From NCBI GenBank assembly GCA_963693085.1, contig OY856412.1:1061098744-1061162743 (forward strand): a DNA stretch of 64,000 bases, in the 5' to 3' direction. Below the pieces are notes generated by a model that was not told where the DNA came from, made no database searches, and worked only from the letters and a program-made list of their open reading frames with translations. Shown one piece after another: positions 43,888 to 54,535 of the stretch. How positions within the stretch are numbered: position 1 is the first letter of the stretch; every line of letters begins with the position of its first letter. The translations under genes were made by a program, and so were the position numbers. Source of the stretch: Alisma plantago-aquatica (Eukaryota > Streptophyta > Magnoliopsida > Alismatales > Alismataceae).

Positions 43888-45808
43888 GATACATTCTTGT
43901 GATGTCCCCAGTTGGATAGTATTGTGATAGAAAAATAGACAAAAGTAATACATAAGACTAGAATGTGTCTTGATTGATGACAGATTCTCATTAGTCATGA
44001 TATATGATATCAAGTCATTCACATAGATACATGTTTGAGAATAGTGTATCGGATAGAACCACCATGAGAGTGATACATGGAGACCATGGAATGGTAGTCA
44101 GAATTAGCTCTCATAGTAATAGTGGTGATTGTGGTTCTTATATTTGAAGTCACTACATTCATCACATGTCGTTCGGTATACTTAGACATCATCAAACGTA
44201 ATCATGAAATAAGGGTTGCCATAAAGGTGATGATTGGGTAGTTGTGACACATGGGAACTGAATGTGCATGAGGTAGATGGGATTTGTCCCTCCTACATGA
44301 GTTTGATACCCAAGGCCTCTTGATAAGTGACACTGAGAAATGTATGACCGTACTCATGTGATTCAATACATGATATGTAAAATCACATGCATCTCAGACA
44401 GTCTGATGTAGTACAAGGAACATGGATTGAACGTTGAGAGGATGATGATTCCATGCTTTCAGTTCAATTCATATATCATAGACAATGGAGCTATACGATC
44501 ACGCTAACACAAATTACGAATTGTAGGTTGAATTTTTTCTCCAACTTTTTGAATTACTTGGGTAGAAATGATGTTTCACTAGGCACCTCTCTTTGCTTGT
44601 GATGTCATAATTGGTTATGGAGATTCACTGCCTACGTAATTCAGGACCTATAGGGTCACACACATATGATACACTTGGATTAAAGGAGTATATTCATAAA
44701 TGATGTTAAATTTGAATACTAAAGGTTTTTAGGTATTCAATTAAACAATAGATCAACTAATTGACTCAGAATCATCAAATTCAAGTGTTAGACTGATTGA
44801 TTGGAGAGTCAGGTTGATTGAAAATTGAATTGGCTGATTTCTACATGACTCAGGACACCAATCGATCGGCTCATTGGTGAACTGATCGGATAAGGCTGGT
44901 GAGATGACCAGTTCACTTAGTGAACCGATCAGAATTGGACAAGATGATTGAAGGTTCTGGTTACTTTGTCAAATCATGAGAAAAGTTGATCATTTCACTT
45001 GTTCAATTTGATTGGTATAAAGATTAATATTGGACATTAATTAGAAACGAATTGTGGATTCAATTTCAAAATAGAAAACTACACGAAATGACCATCTCCC
45101 TAAATGAGATGATCGTATCTCTCATGAGACGGCTATTTTACAATGCAGGATGACCATCTCGTAGTTTGCAGGTTCTAGAACATTCATGATTCTGGACACT
45201 TCTACTCCCACATTGAGTGGAAATCCTAACCCTAGTCTCTACTATAAATAGTGGGGTATTGAGGGGTTCCCAAGACACACAATTCAGAATCAGTTGCTCT
45301 GGCAATTGTTGTCTTCTCTAGTTGTGGTAACCAATAGAGAGACCAATCAAGTCCTACCCATTTAACAGAGGGATAGCAAGGGAGAGAACAACTAAGAATC
45401 AGTTTTGGGAGAGTATGTCGGTGGTTAGTACGTTGAAAAAAGGGGACAGATCCTTCTTGTTGTCTTTGGTAGTACAACGTGGAGTTCTTGGTGGTCCGCG
45501 TGGACTACTCTAGAGCATTGCGGCTGTTGTCTGCCACTTGGGGGATATTGTCAACCACCATATGTAGAGGAGGGTGTTCATGATGATTGTTCGATTGGTG
45601 TTGAAGGACCATATTTATTGTCTGAAGAAGAAGAAGAAGCATGATGCTACTGCAAGGGTAATATTACTAGACTTGCTCTAGGACTAGGTATAACCTTGCA
45701 ACCTTTCCTTCCTAGATGCATTGTTGTTGATGTGATCTTGTTGTTCTTGAGAAAGAGGCAATTAAATTTTTATTTTTGCTGCCTATATTTGCACCCGATT
45801 CCCCTACA
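43888..45808 (+). repeat. Cop1 3' LTR, first ~250 bases missing
   Basis: It begins within LTR sequence; the inverted Cop2 LTR near 49690 shows what should precede it. It ends CCCCTACA. It contains CCGATCGG and GAGATGATCG-type palindromes (44860-45170), a TATA box, and transcribed CT-rich sequence. It matches 19996-20204 plus 23313-24363 over its second half. Confidence 0.85.
45242..45251 (+). promoter_or_regulatory. LTR TATA box of Cop1 (3' copy)
   Basis: CTATAAATAG, just downstream of the palindrome cluster. Confidence 0.6.
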
Positions 45809-46887
45809 AATATAGCATTTTAAGACCTTTTAAGTAATGAAATAAAGAAAAAGAAAGTTGATCATGGAATTAGGGCCAATTATTGGCTCAATTAAGCAAT
45901 TGGTTGGTTCAATTGAGAGGCACTCATGGAAAAAAGGGGGATCATGTCGCACAAGTCCCATTTTTGGAAGAACATGACTCAAATAGAGTCCTAACAGAGG
46001 AGAAATATCTCCAGATGTTTTGGTAGTTAAGGGTATAAAAGCCTTGGATCTAGGAGACTAGGGGCAATAAGAAGTTTTTGGACCCTTCTAGGCGAAATCG
46101 ACGGGGAGAGAGAGATCATGAAGAGGAAGGACAAAGGGAGCCATGGTGGCATGGATAGGGTAGAAGCTGGGAGTTTCTGATCTTGGCCTACTTGTGCTCA
46201 GAGATGGAGCCACCCAAGCCATGGAGTTTCTGACAAGCTAGATGGAGGCCTTAGGACATAAACCAGTGGCCTACCGATCTTCCTCATAGGCACCAGAGAA
46301 GATCTGGATAGCAGCCACACTCTTTTTTGTGATTAGGTCACGTGACGGATAGAGACACCCCGTTTGTGGGTCAAGGAGAGTCGGGTCTCAGGGGAGGATC
46401 CATGAGGTGCCTAATCTTGGGCACACTGGGTGGGTTGGTGGCTAGATCTGGGCAACAATATTCAATATCAATGGTTCATATCAATCCAAAATAGGTATCC
46501 TTCCAAAAAAATCATATGTTGAGATGGAGAAGTTAGTCTTTAGCAAAAAAGATGTCTATGAAAAGATTATGATCTCTACGTTTTTTGAAAAATTGATTGA
46601 AGGGTGGTTTGAAAAGCTTATGATGTCTACGTTTTTTGAAAAATTGGTTGAAGGGTGGTTTTGATGATTGATAATTATTATAATTTGATTATTAAACTTT
46701 AGGAGATTTTAATGTGTTGTGCACAAAAAATAACAAATGTATTTATAAATTTGTGAATATTTTATACTTACTATAAGTGTATTTTGATATGTTATGATTC
46801 CAAATCCTGATTTTTCCTATTTGATATTTTACCTCATTTTTTATGCTAACCCTAATAAGGGAATTATGGGTATTTCCCCCATGAGTT
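45809..46887. other. Unassigned sequence between Cop1 and Cop2
   Basis: The only stretch not placed in an element. It has a TATA-like GGGTATAAAAGCC at 46032 followed by GA-rich sequence, and a 51-base tandem duplication at 46571. No gene or element is recognised. It could be an old LTR or host spacer. Confidence 0.5.
46571..46665 (+). repeat. 51-bp tandem duplication
   Basis: Two copies with period 51 share TCTACGTTTTTTGAAAAATT and AAGGGTGGTTT, with two visible differences in the overlap. Confidence 0.8.
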
Positions 46888-47270
46888 TGTTGGGAAATAT
46901 GGGAACAAAGTATAGTAGTAGAAACAAAAATTTATCATCTGTATTCCCCATAACAGCAAGATCGCATCAACTACTATGAAATAGGAAAAAAGATTTAACG
47001 AGTTATACCTGGTCGTGGAAAAATACCAGCGACAACAACTTGCTTCAATGCAACTATGAACTAGTTGCCCTTGGATGGTGGATGTGCAACTCATGGTCTT
47101 CACCATGAACAACTATCAGGACAACTTCTACAATGACTCAGGTGGTCTTGCCATGAACAACAGGATGACTTTGCTCTCCTAGAAGCAACCAAAGGACTCC
47201 AACATCTAGATTAGTCCACACGACCAACTATAACTCTTTATCATTCAACTAGAACATATAGAAGGAGTTG

Positions 47271-47561
47271 TGTAACGTACCAAGATTTGAGGCCTCAGAT
47301 AACATGATCTTAAAAGGAATGATTGGACTACCCATATCACCAAGGTGCACCTCCTTTTCTGGGATCCCATCACTAAAGAACTCCATACTTAAGTGTGCTC
47401 AACTTGGAGTAGTACCAGGATGGGTGACTAGTTGGGAAGTTGACCTTGGCTTGCAGGTAAGTGAGGACAAAACACGCAGTTAAGGCTAGTAGTGGTCTAT
47501 GGGAACAGTCGTCATTCATGAAACTCTACTATAGCCTTGGGCAGTGGGCCCAGACATTACA
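47271..47561 (+). repeat. Cassandra 5' LTR
   Basis: 291 bases, TGTAACGT to ACATTACA, same length as the 3' copy. Confidence 0.9.
47343..47440 (+). promoter_or_regulatory. 5S rRNA-derived segment with RNA polymerase III control boxes (Cassandra 5' LTR)
   Basis: It contains GGATCCCATCA and ACTTAAGTGTGCTC (A-box region; plant 5S has AGTTAAGCGTGCT). AGTAGTACCAGGATGGGTGA corresponds to the C box. Decayed in the A box, well kept in the C box. Confidence 0.85.
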
Positions 47562-47563
47562 AA

Positions 47564-47575
47564 TGGTATCACAGC
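47564..47575 (+). other. Cassandra primer-binding site
   Basis: TGGTATCACAGC differs by one base from the initiator tRNA-Met site, 2 bases after the LTR. Confidence 0.8.
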
Positions 47576-47800
47576 CATAACCCCTCCAGTAGGTGGGGCC
47601 CACATGGGCATGTGGCATGCCAGTCTTGAGCTGTGCAGTCCAGGAAAAGTTAGAAATGGCTATCCATGGTGATGTAGACACCCTTGCACTAGTATTCCGT
47701 GATTGGGAGCTAGGTGTCCATGAGCCATTCTGGTTCTGCACTAAAATGGGGCAATATTATGAGGCCATATAGTTGAGCCTTGACGAGGACATCAAGAGTC

Positions 47801-47813
47801 TAAGTGGGGGAGA
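47801..47813 (+). other. Cassandra polypurine tract
   Basis: TAAGTGGGGGAGA immediately before the 3' LTR. Confidence 0.8.
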
Positions 47814-47814
47814 T

Positions 47815-48105
47815 TGTAACGTCCCAAGATTTGAGGCCTTAGATAACATGATCTTAAAAGGAATGATTTGACTACCCATATCACCAAGGTGCACCTCCTT
47901 TTCTTGGAGCCCATCACTAAATAACTCCATAGTTAAGCGTGCTCAGCTTGGAGTGGTACTAGAATGGGTGACCAGTCCAGAAGTTGACCCAGGCTTGTGT
48001 GTAAGTGAGGACAAAGTGCATAGTTAAGGTTAGTGGTGTTTTGTGGGGCCAGTCGTCATTCCTGAAACTCTACTAGAGCCTTGGGAAGTGGGTGCGGGCA
48101 TTACA
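47815..48105 (+). repeat. Cassandra 3' LTR
   Basis: 291 bases. Its 5S-like segment (47889-47984) keeps the A-box region AGTTAAGCGTGCTC perfectly, with the C-box region AGTGGTACTAGAATGGGTGA. Confidence 0.9.
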
Positions 48106-48313
48106 AGTTGTGCCTCTCATTGGTGTACTAGTCACCAACTTTCTCTCCCTCCAATAATGATCCTCAGTTGTTCTTTCTCGTCGCTAACCCTCCCTTATCG
48201 AGTAGGAATTGCATGGTTCTCTTGGTTGCTATAAGAAGACAAGACAACAATTTTCAGAGCAACTAATTCTCAATTGTTGTTCTTATTGTTGTTCTCTGGG
48301 AATCCACCAGTAC

Positions 48314-48328
48314 CCTTCTATTTATAGG
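48314..48328 (-). promoter_or_regulatory. LTR TATA box of Cop2 (3' copy)
   Basis: The minus strand reads CCTATAAATAGAAGG. Confidence 0.6.
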
Positions 48329-49923
48329 TGGGGTTTGGGACAGGGTTCCCAGTCAATTCGGGATCTGAGTGGGAGTGGAAGGAACTAGAAGGATCTAAAT
48401 TTTCACAACCTCTAATACTCTGAACGGTCTTCTAGCACACCCATACGGTCATCTGGTGTGCAAGACGGTTGCCTCATACTGCGAGACGGTCGGCTGGCAA
48501 CATCACACAAATTTGGTAATTCGATTCCAATTAATATCACATATTAATTCCTTGCACCACAAGTATTGTGTAATCATAACAAGTTTGGGAAACTTCTAGA
48601 ATGTTTGTTCGACTCAACCGAGCCATCTCACATAGGCAAGATGCCCGTCTCTCTCACCTAAATGCCATGATTAGTTCAACCGGTCAGTTCATAGGGAAGA
48701 ACTTAGTCAATTCAATTTATCATCAGTCTGACAACCCAAACAGTTGTCTCAACTCTTGAGTCGGTCGTTTGGTACTCCAAATGATTGTCTCACTCTGTGA
48801 GACGGTCGTCTGGAAGTACATACATCATAGTCAATTGATTTGTTGCATGAATTGAATACCTAAACTCTTTAGTAATCAATCCAATCATCATTCAAGATCA
48901 ATCTCCTCTTCTAGATACGTTCCTTTTTGTGTGACCTTATAGGTCCCTTTCATATTAGTAGTGAATGACCATAACTAGCTTATGACATCACAAGCAAGGA
49001 GCAGTGCCTAGTCACACATCAGTGCTATCTAAGTGAATGGAAATTTGGAGAACAACTTCAACCTACAATCTGTGTAAGGTGTTGTAGTGATTGTATAATG
49101 CCTTTGTCTTTGATATCCAGAGTGAATTTGAGGCATGGAATCATCATCCTATCAATGCTCAACTCATTTTCTTGAACCAAGAGCACACTGTGTGAGATAA
49201 TGTGAGCTCAAAATTATATATGGATTCACATTTGCATGTGCATGCATTTCTCTGTCTTTCTTATCAAGTGGGCAGGATATCATACTCTAGTAGGAGGGGA
49301 AAGTCCCATATCTATCACTCACAGTATATCCCCATGTGTCAAAGTCACCAAATCATCACCTTTATAAAAACTCATGTTTTAGGACTACGTTTGATGATGT
49401 CAAAGCATACCCAATGATATGTAACGAGTGTAGTAATTTTAGGTCTAAGAATCACAATAACCACCTTCACTATAAGAGATGATTATGACCGCCAATGATG
49501 GTTTCCATGTGTCACTCTCAAGGTGGATCTGTCCGATACACTATTCCCAAACATGTATCTACGTGCTTGGTTTAATATTACTATATCATGACTAATGAGA
49601 TTTTGTCATCAACCAACCCTAAATTTAGTCTTATGTGTTATTGGTGTCTATCTACCTTCTAAAGTAATAACTGACTAGGGACATAATAAGAATGTGCATA
49701 CTCTTAGCATTTGTATGATCTCACTCTCCAAGTCTTAAACTTGAAGACTTACGTCATTGATTATTGTCATTCTTTAGACATTCATAATGTTTCCTTATTA
49801 TATCATAAATGAATGAAACATAATGAATTGGAAGCTTGCCTTTATCAGTAATAATGAAATCTTTTATGGTTTATGCCATGTCAATTGCCATATGATTGGC
49901 TCTCTAGGCATACCTTTCCAACA

Positions 49924-52744
49924 GACTCCTGCTTGCACTTAGAGTAATCACCCATGAATCCCATTCTTAGTGATCCAAACATGTCCATCATGTTTCCACA
50001 GCGCAAGTGCTAATCTAGGGGGTTAGAAACACTTGTTGCTATAAGTCAGTATATTGCATGTTTCTTATCTCTTGGATCTGAGATGAAACTATCGTAATAT
50101 GGTATCTTATATTCCTTTTCTAACAAGTAGCTCCATTGTTGTCACAATATTACTACTAAGTCATCAATGGTTGGAAATTCTATAAGTTCATCATATGAAC
50201 CTTTATATCCATATAGTTTCACTCTGTGTTCATAACACATGTATATTTGACTTCTATTGTAGAATAGAATTCATGGATATTAGTTTGGAACCATTCCAAC
50301 TAATAACACTTTTTTTTATAATCAAACATATTTTAATGCAATTGCTTTAGTCATTTTGGAAGCTTGTATAAATGTAATCCTTTATACCCAACTCTTCCTT
50401 TTATTACTATCCTTATTGATTATCAATCTATCCTTAAGTACTACACAAGTATTAATGGATATCTTCAATGAAATTAAAAAAACCCTTATTAGATTTTAAT
50501 TTCATCTTGTCATGTCCAATACATACAAGATTATATGGGATAAGCACATTTATTGTGTTCATGATAGATCCATTGTATGTCATCTTATTCATTATATTTC
50601 CATTCTTCCCAAGAATTGGAATATATGGTCCATGAGAGACTAATCTAGATTATCTCCCACTGAATGTTTTTATGTTGAACTCTTTCAACATCTTGTTATT
50701 GTGTGTGCCCTAACTTATGTTGTGAAAATTTTAAGAGTTATCTCTATAGGTCTTGATCCCTATCTGGTAGGATGTTTCACATAATCCTTCTTTGAAGGTG
50801 TTTTTATGCCAGCTCTCAATATTCATAATATTGAGACGTTATTCCTCACCACATGTGGAATATTCATATATGCCCCCGCTAAATCTTTGGTAATCACATA
50901 TTTCATCTTTCAACTTGATTCAACTCAAATGCTTTGACTATCTTATCACATCAAAAGATCCCAATTCTAAGATGATTGATTCAATCCCAGATTGAACTTT
51001 GTAGTTATTAAACTATATTTGCATTCATGAAGTTATAAAACCTTTTAGTTTGTATCACATACACATCCTCTCTTATATTCCTTTTAAGGAATATGATTTC
51101 ATTCCTCATATGCCAAATCTCATAGTCTTATATTAACTACAACAATAAGCATGCAATTGGTAAAAGAATTTCTATCATGTTTAATAACTTGAATTGATTT
51201 GAAAAACTTTTCAACCAATTTGTCCTTTTATGTAATCCATGTAGGCCTTTTCCACAAGACCCTACTGCACCTTTTAGGTAGTATCCCTTTAGGTGGCACT
51301 ACCAAGGTCTTACCTTGTTATTTTATATGGATCCCATAATGACTCAGATTATGGTTTTTTAATAGCTTCTAGTTAATTAGTTGGGTCATCCTGTTATGAC
51401 CAACTAGCTTGAGTTGTTGGATTCACAATTCTTCAATTTCAAATGTACTAGAACTATTTTGTTTTGTGTTATATGAAGAACTTGAGATTCCACAATAATT
51501 TTGTATTCTCTTAGTTCTCATTGTACCTCTTTGTTGACGTTGAACATTTTGAGTTCTATCTTACTCCCACTAATTCTTTAGGAACTAAGTTATCCTTTTA
51601 ACAAAAAAAATTTTTTATTGGATTTTGATTAACAATAGCATTCAACAATTATGGTATGTGGATAAACATTTTCTAGAAACTATTTTCTCAAAGTAGGTTT
51701 TAATCCTTTAAACATATTTTGGACATTTCCAAGTCATATCATATATGATGTCTTATAAACCATTCAGATGGTACATTATTTAGTGATAGGTATATATTTA
51801 TGAGGATATAAGAAGACTAGATTAATTTATAATTATATCATGCCTCTTCATGGCATAATTTCTTCATTTTGACACATCACTATGTTCATATGGATTTGAC
51901 TTGTGATACATTATCATAGTTATTTCCTATATATTCTGAAGGTATTGATGTAAAGTATTTCAACATTTGATCTAAGAAAAGATCCTTAATACTTTTATCA
52001 AAGTTATACTTCATTTATAATCTCCTTGAACACTTCAATTGATTTATGTTATCCATTTTATTGAGTATATATCATCATATTACCACTAAATGAAATGAGG
52101 TATAAGCAATCATCTATAGAATTCATTCCACAAGATCTTCATGCATCATATGTTTGAGGTCTGATGGAAATCTTATCCTCCCACTACATCTAGTGAAAGA
52201 TATCGTGTCATATTGTGCGTAAATATGGTTTGCATGTTTCCTTAGGTTTGATAACCATGGTAATCTTGATTTACATCAATATGTATTCTTGATATGTATT
52301 TCCTATATATATGTGCTAATGATAATCTTGAGTTTATCAATTATAATCCTTTGGAATAAACATTATAAACATTCATCAAAATCTTTTATACAAACACCAT
52401 TTAGATGTTTGGGCATTTCCATGCAAGATCATATCTTTTGAAATAGAAATAATAATCTCTTTCTTTATTGATATACCATTCTTGTCATACAAGATGCTTT
52501 AAAGTAAATGTTTCCATTTTATAATGAAATAGTAGTTCAACTAACTCTGTTACATGAGCATTGGGCTAACATAAATTTAAATATGGACTATGGCTTCTGC
52601 AACTCTTGATCCGCCTTGTCCATCTTTTCCCTTTCATTAGGGCTTTTGCTTCTAGTCAGATCATGTGCATCAAGTATGTCAGATCTCTTCTTGGTATCAT
52701 ATACCAAGATGAAGAAGAAATCAAATTTATCTTATAGTGTTTAT
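49924..52744 (-). other. Cop2 interior after gag: PPT and decayed pol or filler
   Basis: The PPT (minus TGCAAGCAGGAGTC) adjoins the LTR. The remaining 2.8 kb is very AT-rich, and I could not recognise integrase, RT or RNase H motifs. Just after gag (52620-52740, minus) a Ser-Ser-Trp stretch resembles the start of a copia protease before it degenerates. A full copia pol needs about 3.5 kb, so part is missing or unrecognisable. Confidence 0.5.
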
Positions 52745-53595
52745 ACCTGATGTGAAGGCCTTAGTTCCTTCCTTTTTATTCTTTAGTTCCTCTAACCAGA
52801 GTGGGAAATTTTTGTTTCAATGTCCAGGTTGGTGACAATGGTGAAAATTGCCTCTTTTCTTTAATCCTCCTTTTGCTTTGATATCTGAAGACTTGGGCTT
52901 CTGGCTAGCTTTTGAACTCTTCTTAGCTTTGCCTTTGCCTTCAAACTTCTCCTTTGTCTTATTGATCACCATCACATACTTGGGCTTGTCCTTTTTCATT
53001 TATGTCTCAGCTGTTCTCAACATGCCCAACAACTCTATCAACAAATTGTCAAAGTTGTTCATGTTGTAGTTCATGACAAACTGACTATATGACTCTGGTA
53101 GGGACTGCAGAATCATGTCATTGGCCAACTCTTAACCCAAGGGGAATCCAGTCTAGCTAGGTTCTCCATATAACTAATGATTTTGAGTACATGAGGACCT
53201 ACCAGATATGCCTCTTCCATGATATATTTGAACAATGCCTTGGAGACATCATATCTCTCATGTCTTGCCTGATCTTGGAACATGTTCGTGAGATGTGTGA
53301 CCATCTCAACTTCATTCATGTTCTCATGCTACCTCTATAACTCATAGTTCATGGAGCACATAATCAGACACTTTACATCCACTGCATCTTAAGTAGGCTT
53401 CTGGTAAGCATCCATGTCAGCCCTTGGTGCATTTTGAGGTGGTTCTTTTGGTTCTGGCATTTCCAAGACATAGAGTTTGTGCTCCTATGTAAGAATGATT
53501 CTCAACTTCCTAAACTAGTCATGGAAGTTTTTCCAAGTGAGTTTGTCCTTTTCAAGGACCGATCACAGAGAAAAGTGATTGTTGTTCATTGCCAT
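52745..53595 (-). pseudogene. gag: Cop2 gag (many stops)
   Basis: The start is taken at ATG 53595. Landmarks on the minus strand: KLYVLEMPEPKEPP, a DVKCLIMCSMN-like helix, VEMVTHLTNMFQDQARHERYDVSKALF, GPHVLKIISYMENL, a Lys-rich nucleocapsid and a knuckle FHHCHQPGHW in which the first Cys is His. The order and wording match copia Gag (UBN2 family) and the Cop1 copy. At least six in-frame stops, mostly in what should be Gln, Arg or Trp codons. Confidence 0.75.
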
Positions 53596-54288
53596 TTGAT
53601 TCAACAAATGAATTTGCTATTTTATCAAAAACTTATTTATTATTTGATTTGATTAGATATGGGTGATAATAATTAGGTCTTTGATTCATTATTGTTCTCA
53701 TTATCTTGTTCAAACTGACAACCCTCAAGCATCAATTTGGAAAATTGTAACTAACAATTTTCTAATAAGCCAGATCCAAGATAATTCAACCATGGCCCGA
53801 CCCACGCTGCAAAACACAATAAATCATCAAGGGAGGCAACTTTTTCCAATTACATGATATGCAATTTTGGATATACAATATGCACAACTCTTTGTCATGA
53901 TCATCTATATGCCTTTGGGCCCATACACTCTGAGAATCACCAGTTAAGCCTGACCCAATAGCCAAAACGATAATAATGCACCCCAAGGAGTAAGAACCTA
54001 TATTACTACCATCACACTTCCACAAGGTGTACGACACACCACCCGAAGGTGTAACCTATGCTTATTCGAACAAGATTTTCATGTGTAATTCTGTTGGAAA
54101 GTATCTTAGATTTAATATATTTGATTGAGGGGTTTTATATATCATATATATACATATATTATATCCAATCACCATATATATAGTACATATCATATACATG
54201 CTATATCCCACAACGTAAACATGCAATATAAAACAAAAGGCAATGTTTATGTCCATATCTACTTGCAATTCCTAAGATTCATAAGGAA
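53596..54288 (-). other. Cop2 leader, gag-proximal part
   Basis: Noncoding; aligns inverted with 25060-25770 of Cop1. It is separated from the PBS-proximal part by the LINE. Confidence 0.6.
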
Positions 54289-54535
54289 TTTTTTTTTTCA
54301 AAACCAGGGGGTCCGCTTATTCATCCCACCCCTCTCGTGTGGGAAAAATAAGTCAAAAATCATATACATCTCCTGCTTATAGGCTCGCAGGTAATCTCCC
54401 CCCTAAAAGAAAATTAACCAAACACCATCACATCTGTCAGACCCAGCCCAAAAGAACAAAACGGCCCCAATGGCCAGCCGTGCCAACCAAAAGAGAAGCA
54501 AGAACGCTCACGTAGAGAAAAAAAGAGGGTTCGAT

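Larger units (their letters stand above)
19996..45808 (+). mobile_element. Cop1: Ty1/copia element, broken by nested insertions and a deletion
   Basis: The pieces are 5' LTR parts 19996-20204 and 23313-24363, PBS 24367, leader, gag 25775-26590, then (after Gy2) the 3' LTR 43888-45808. The two LTRs match each other and, inverted, the LTRs of Cop2. The start of the 5' LTR lies beyond Gy3/Gy1. All of pol is missing between the gag end and the 3' LTR, where Gy2 sits. This cannot be a clean insertion and implies a deletion. Confidence 0.8.
47271..48105 (+). mobile_element. Cassandra TRIM retrotransposon
   Basis: An 835-base element with two 291-base LTRs (TGTAAC...ATTACA), a Met-type PBS after the first LTR, a PPT before the second, and no coding capacity. 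It is flanked by AGTTG at 47266-47270 and 48106-48110, a 5-base target duplication. The uninterrupted site in the other Cop2 LTR (near 62195) confirms the insertion. 5S rRNA-like sequence in both LTRs identifies the Cassandra family, known across vascular plants. Confidence 0.92.
46888..49923 (-). repeat. Cop2 3' LTR with Cassandra inside
   Basis: It matches 61819-63996 on both sides of the Cassandra insertion. Without that insertion it is about 2.2 kb. Palindromic GACGGTC-type motifs lie at 48420-48800, upstream of the TATA box in element sense. Confidence 0.88.

Noticed and set aside
45809..46887. Host gene between Cop1 and Cop2
   Set aside because: No long open frame, no splice-linked exons and no recognisable protein similarity on either strand.
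47343..47984. Functional 5S rRNA genes
   Set aside because: Only the internal promoter part is similar, and it lies within LTRs of a TRIM element; the 5S ends are missing.
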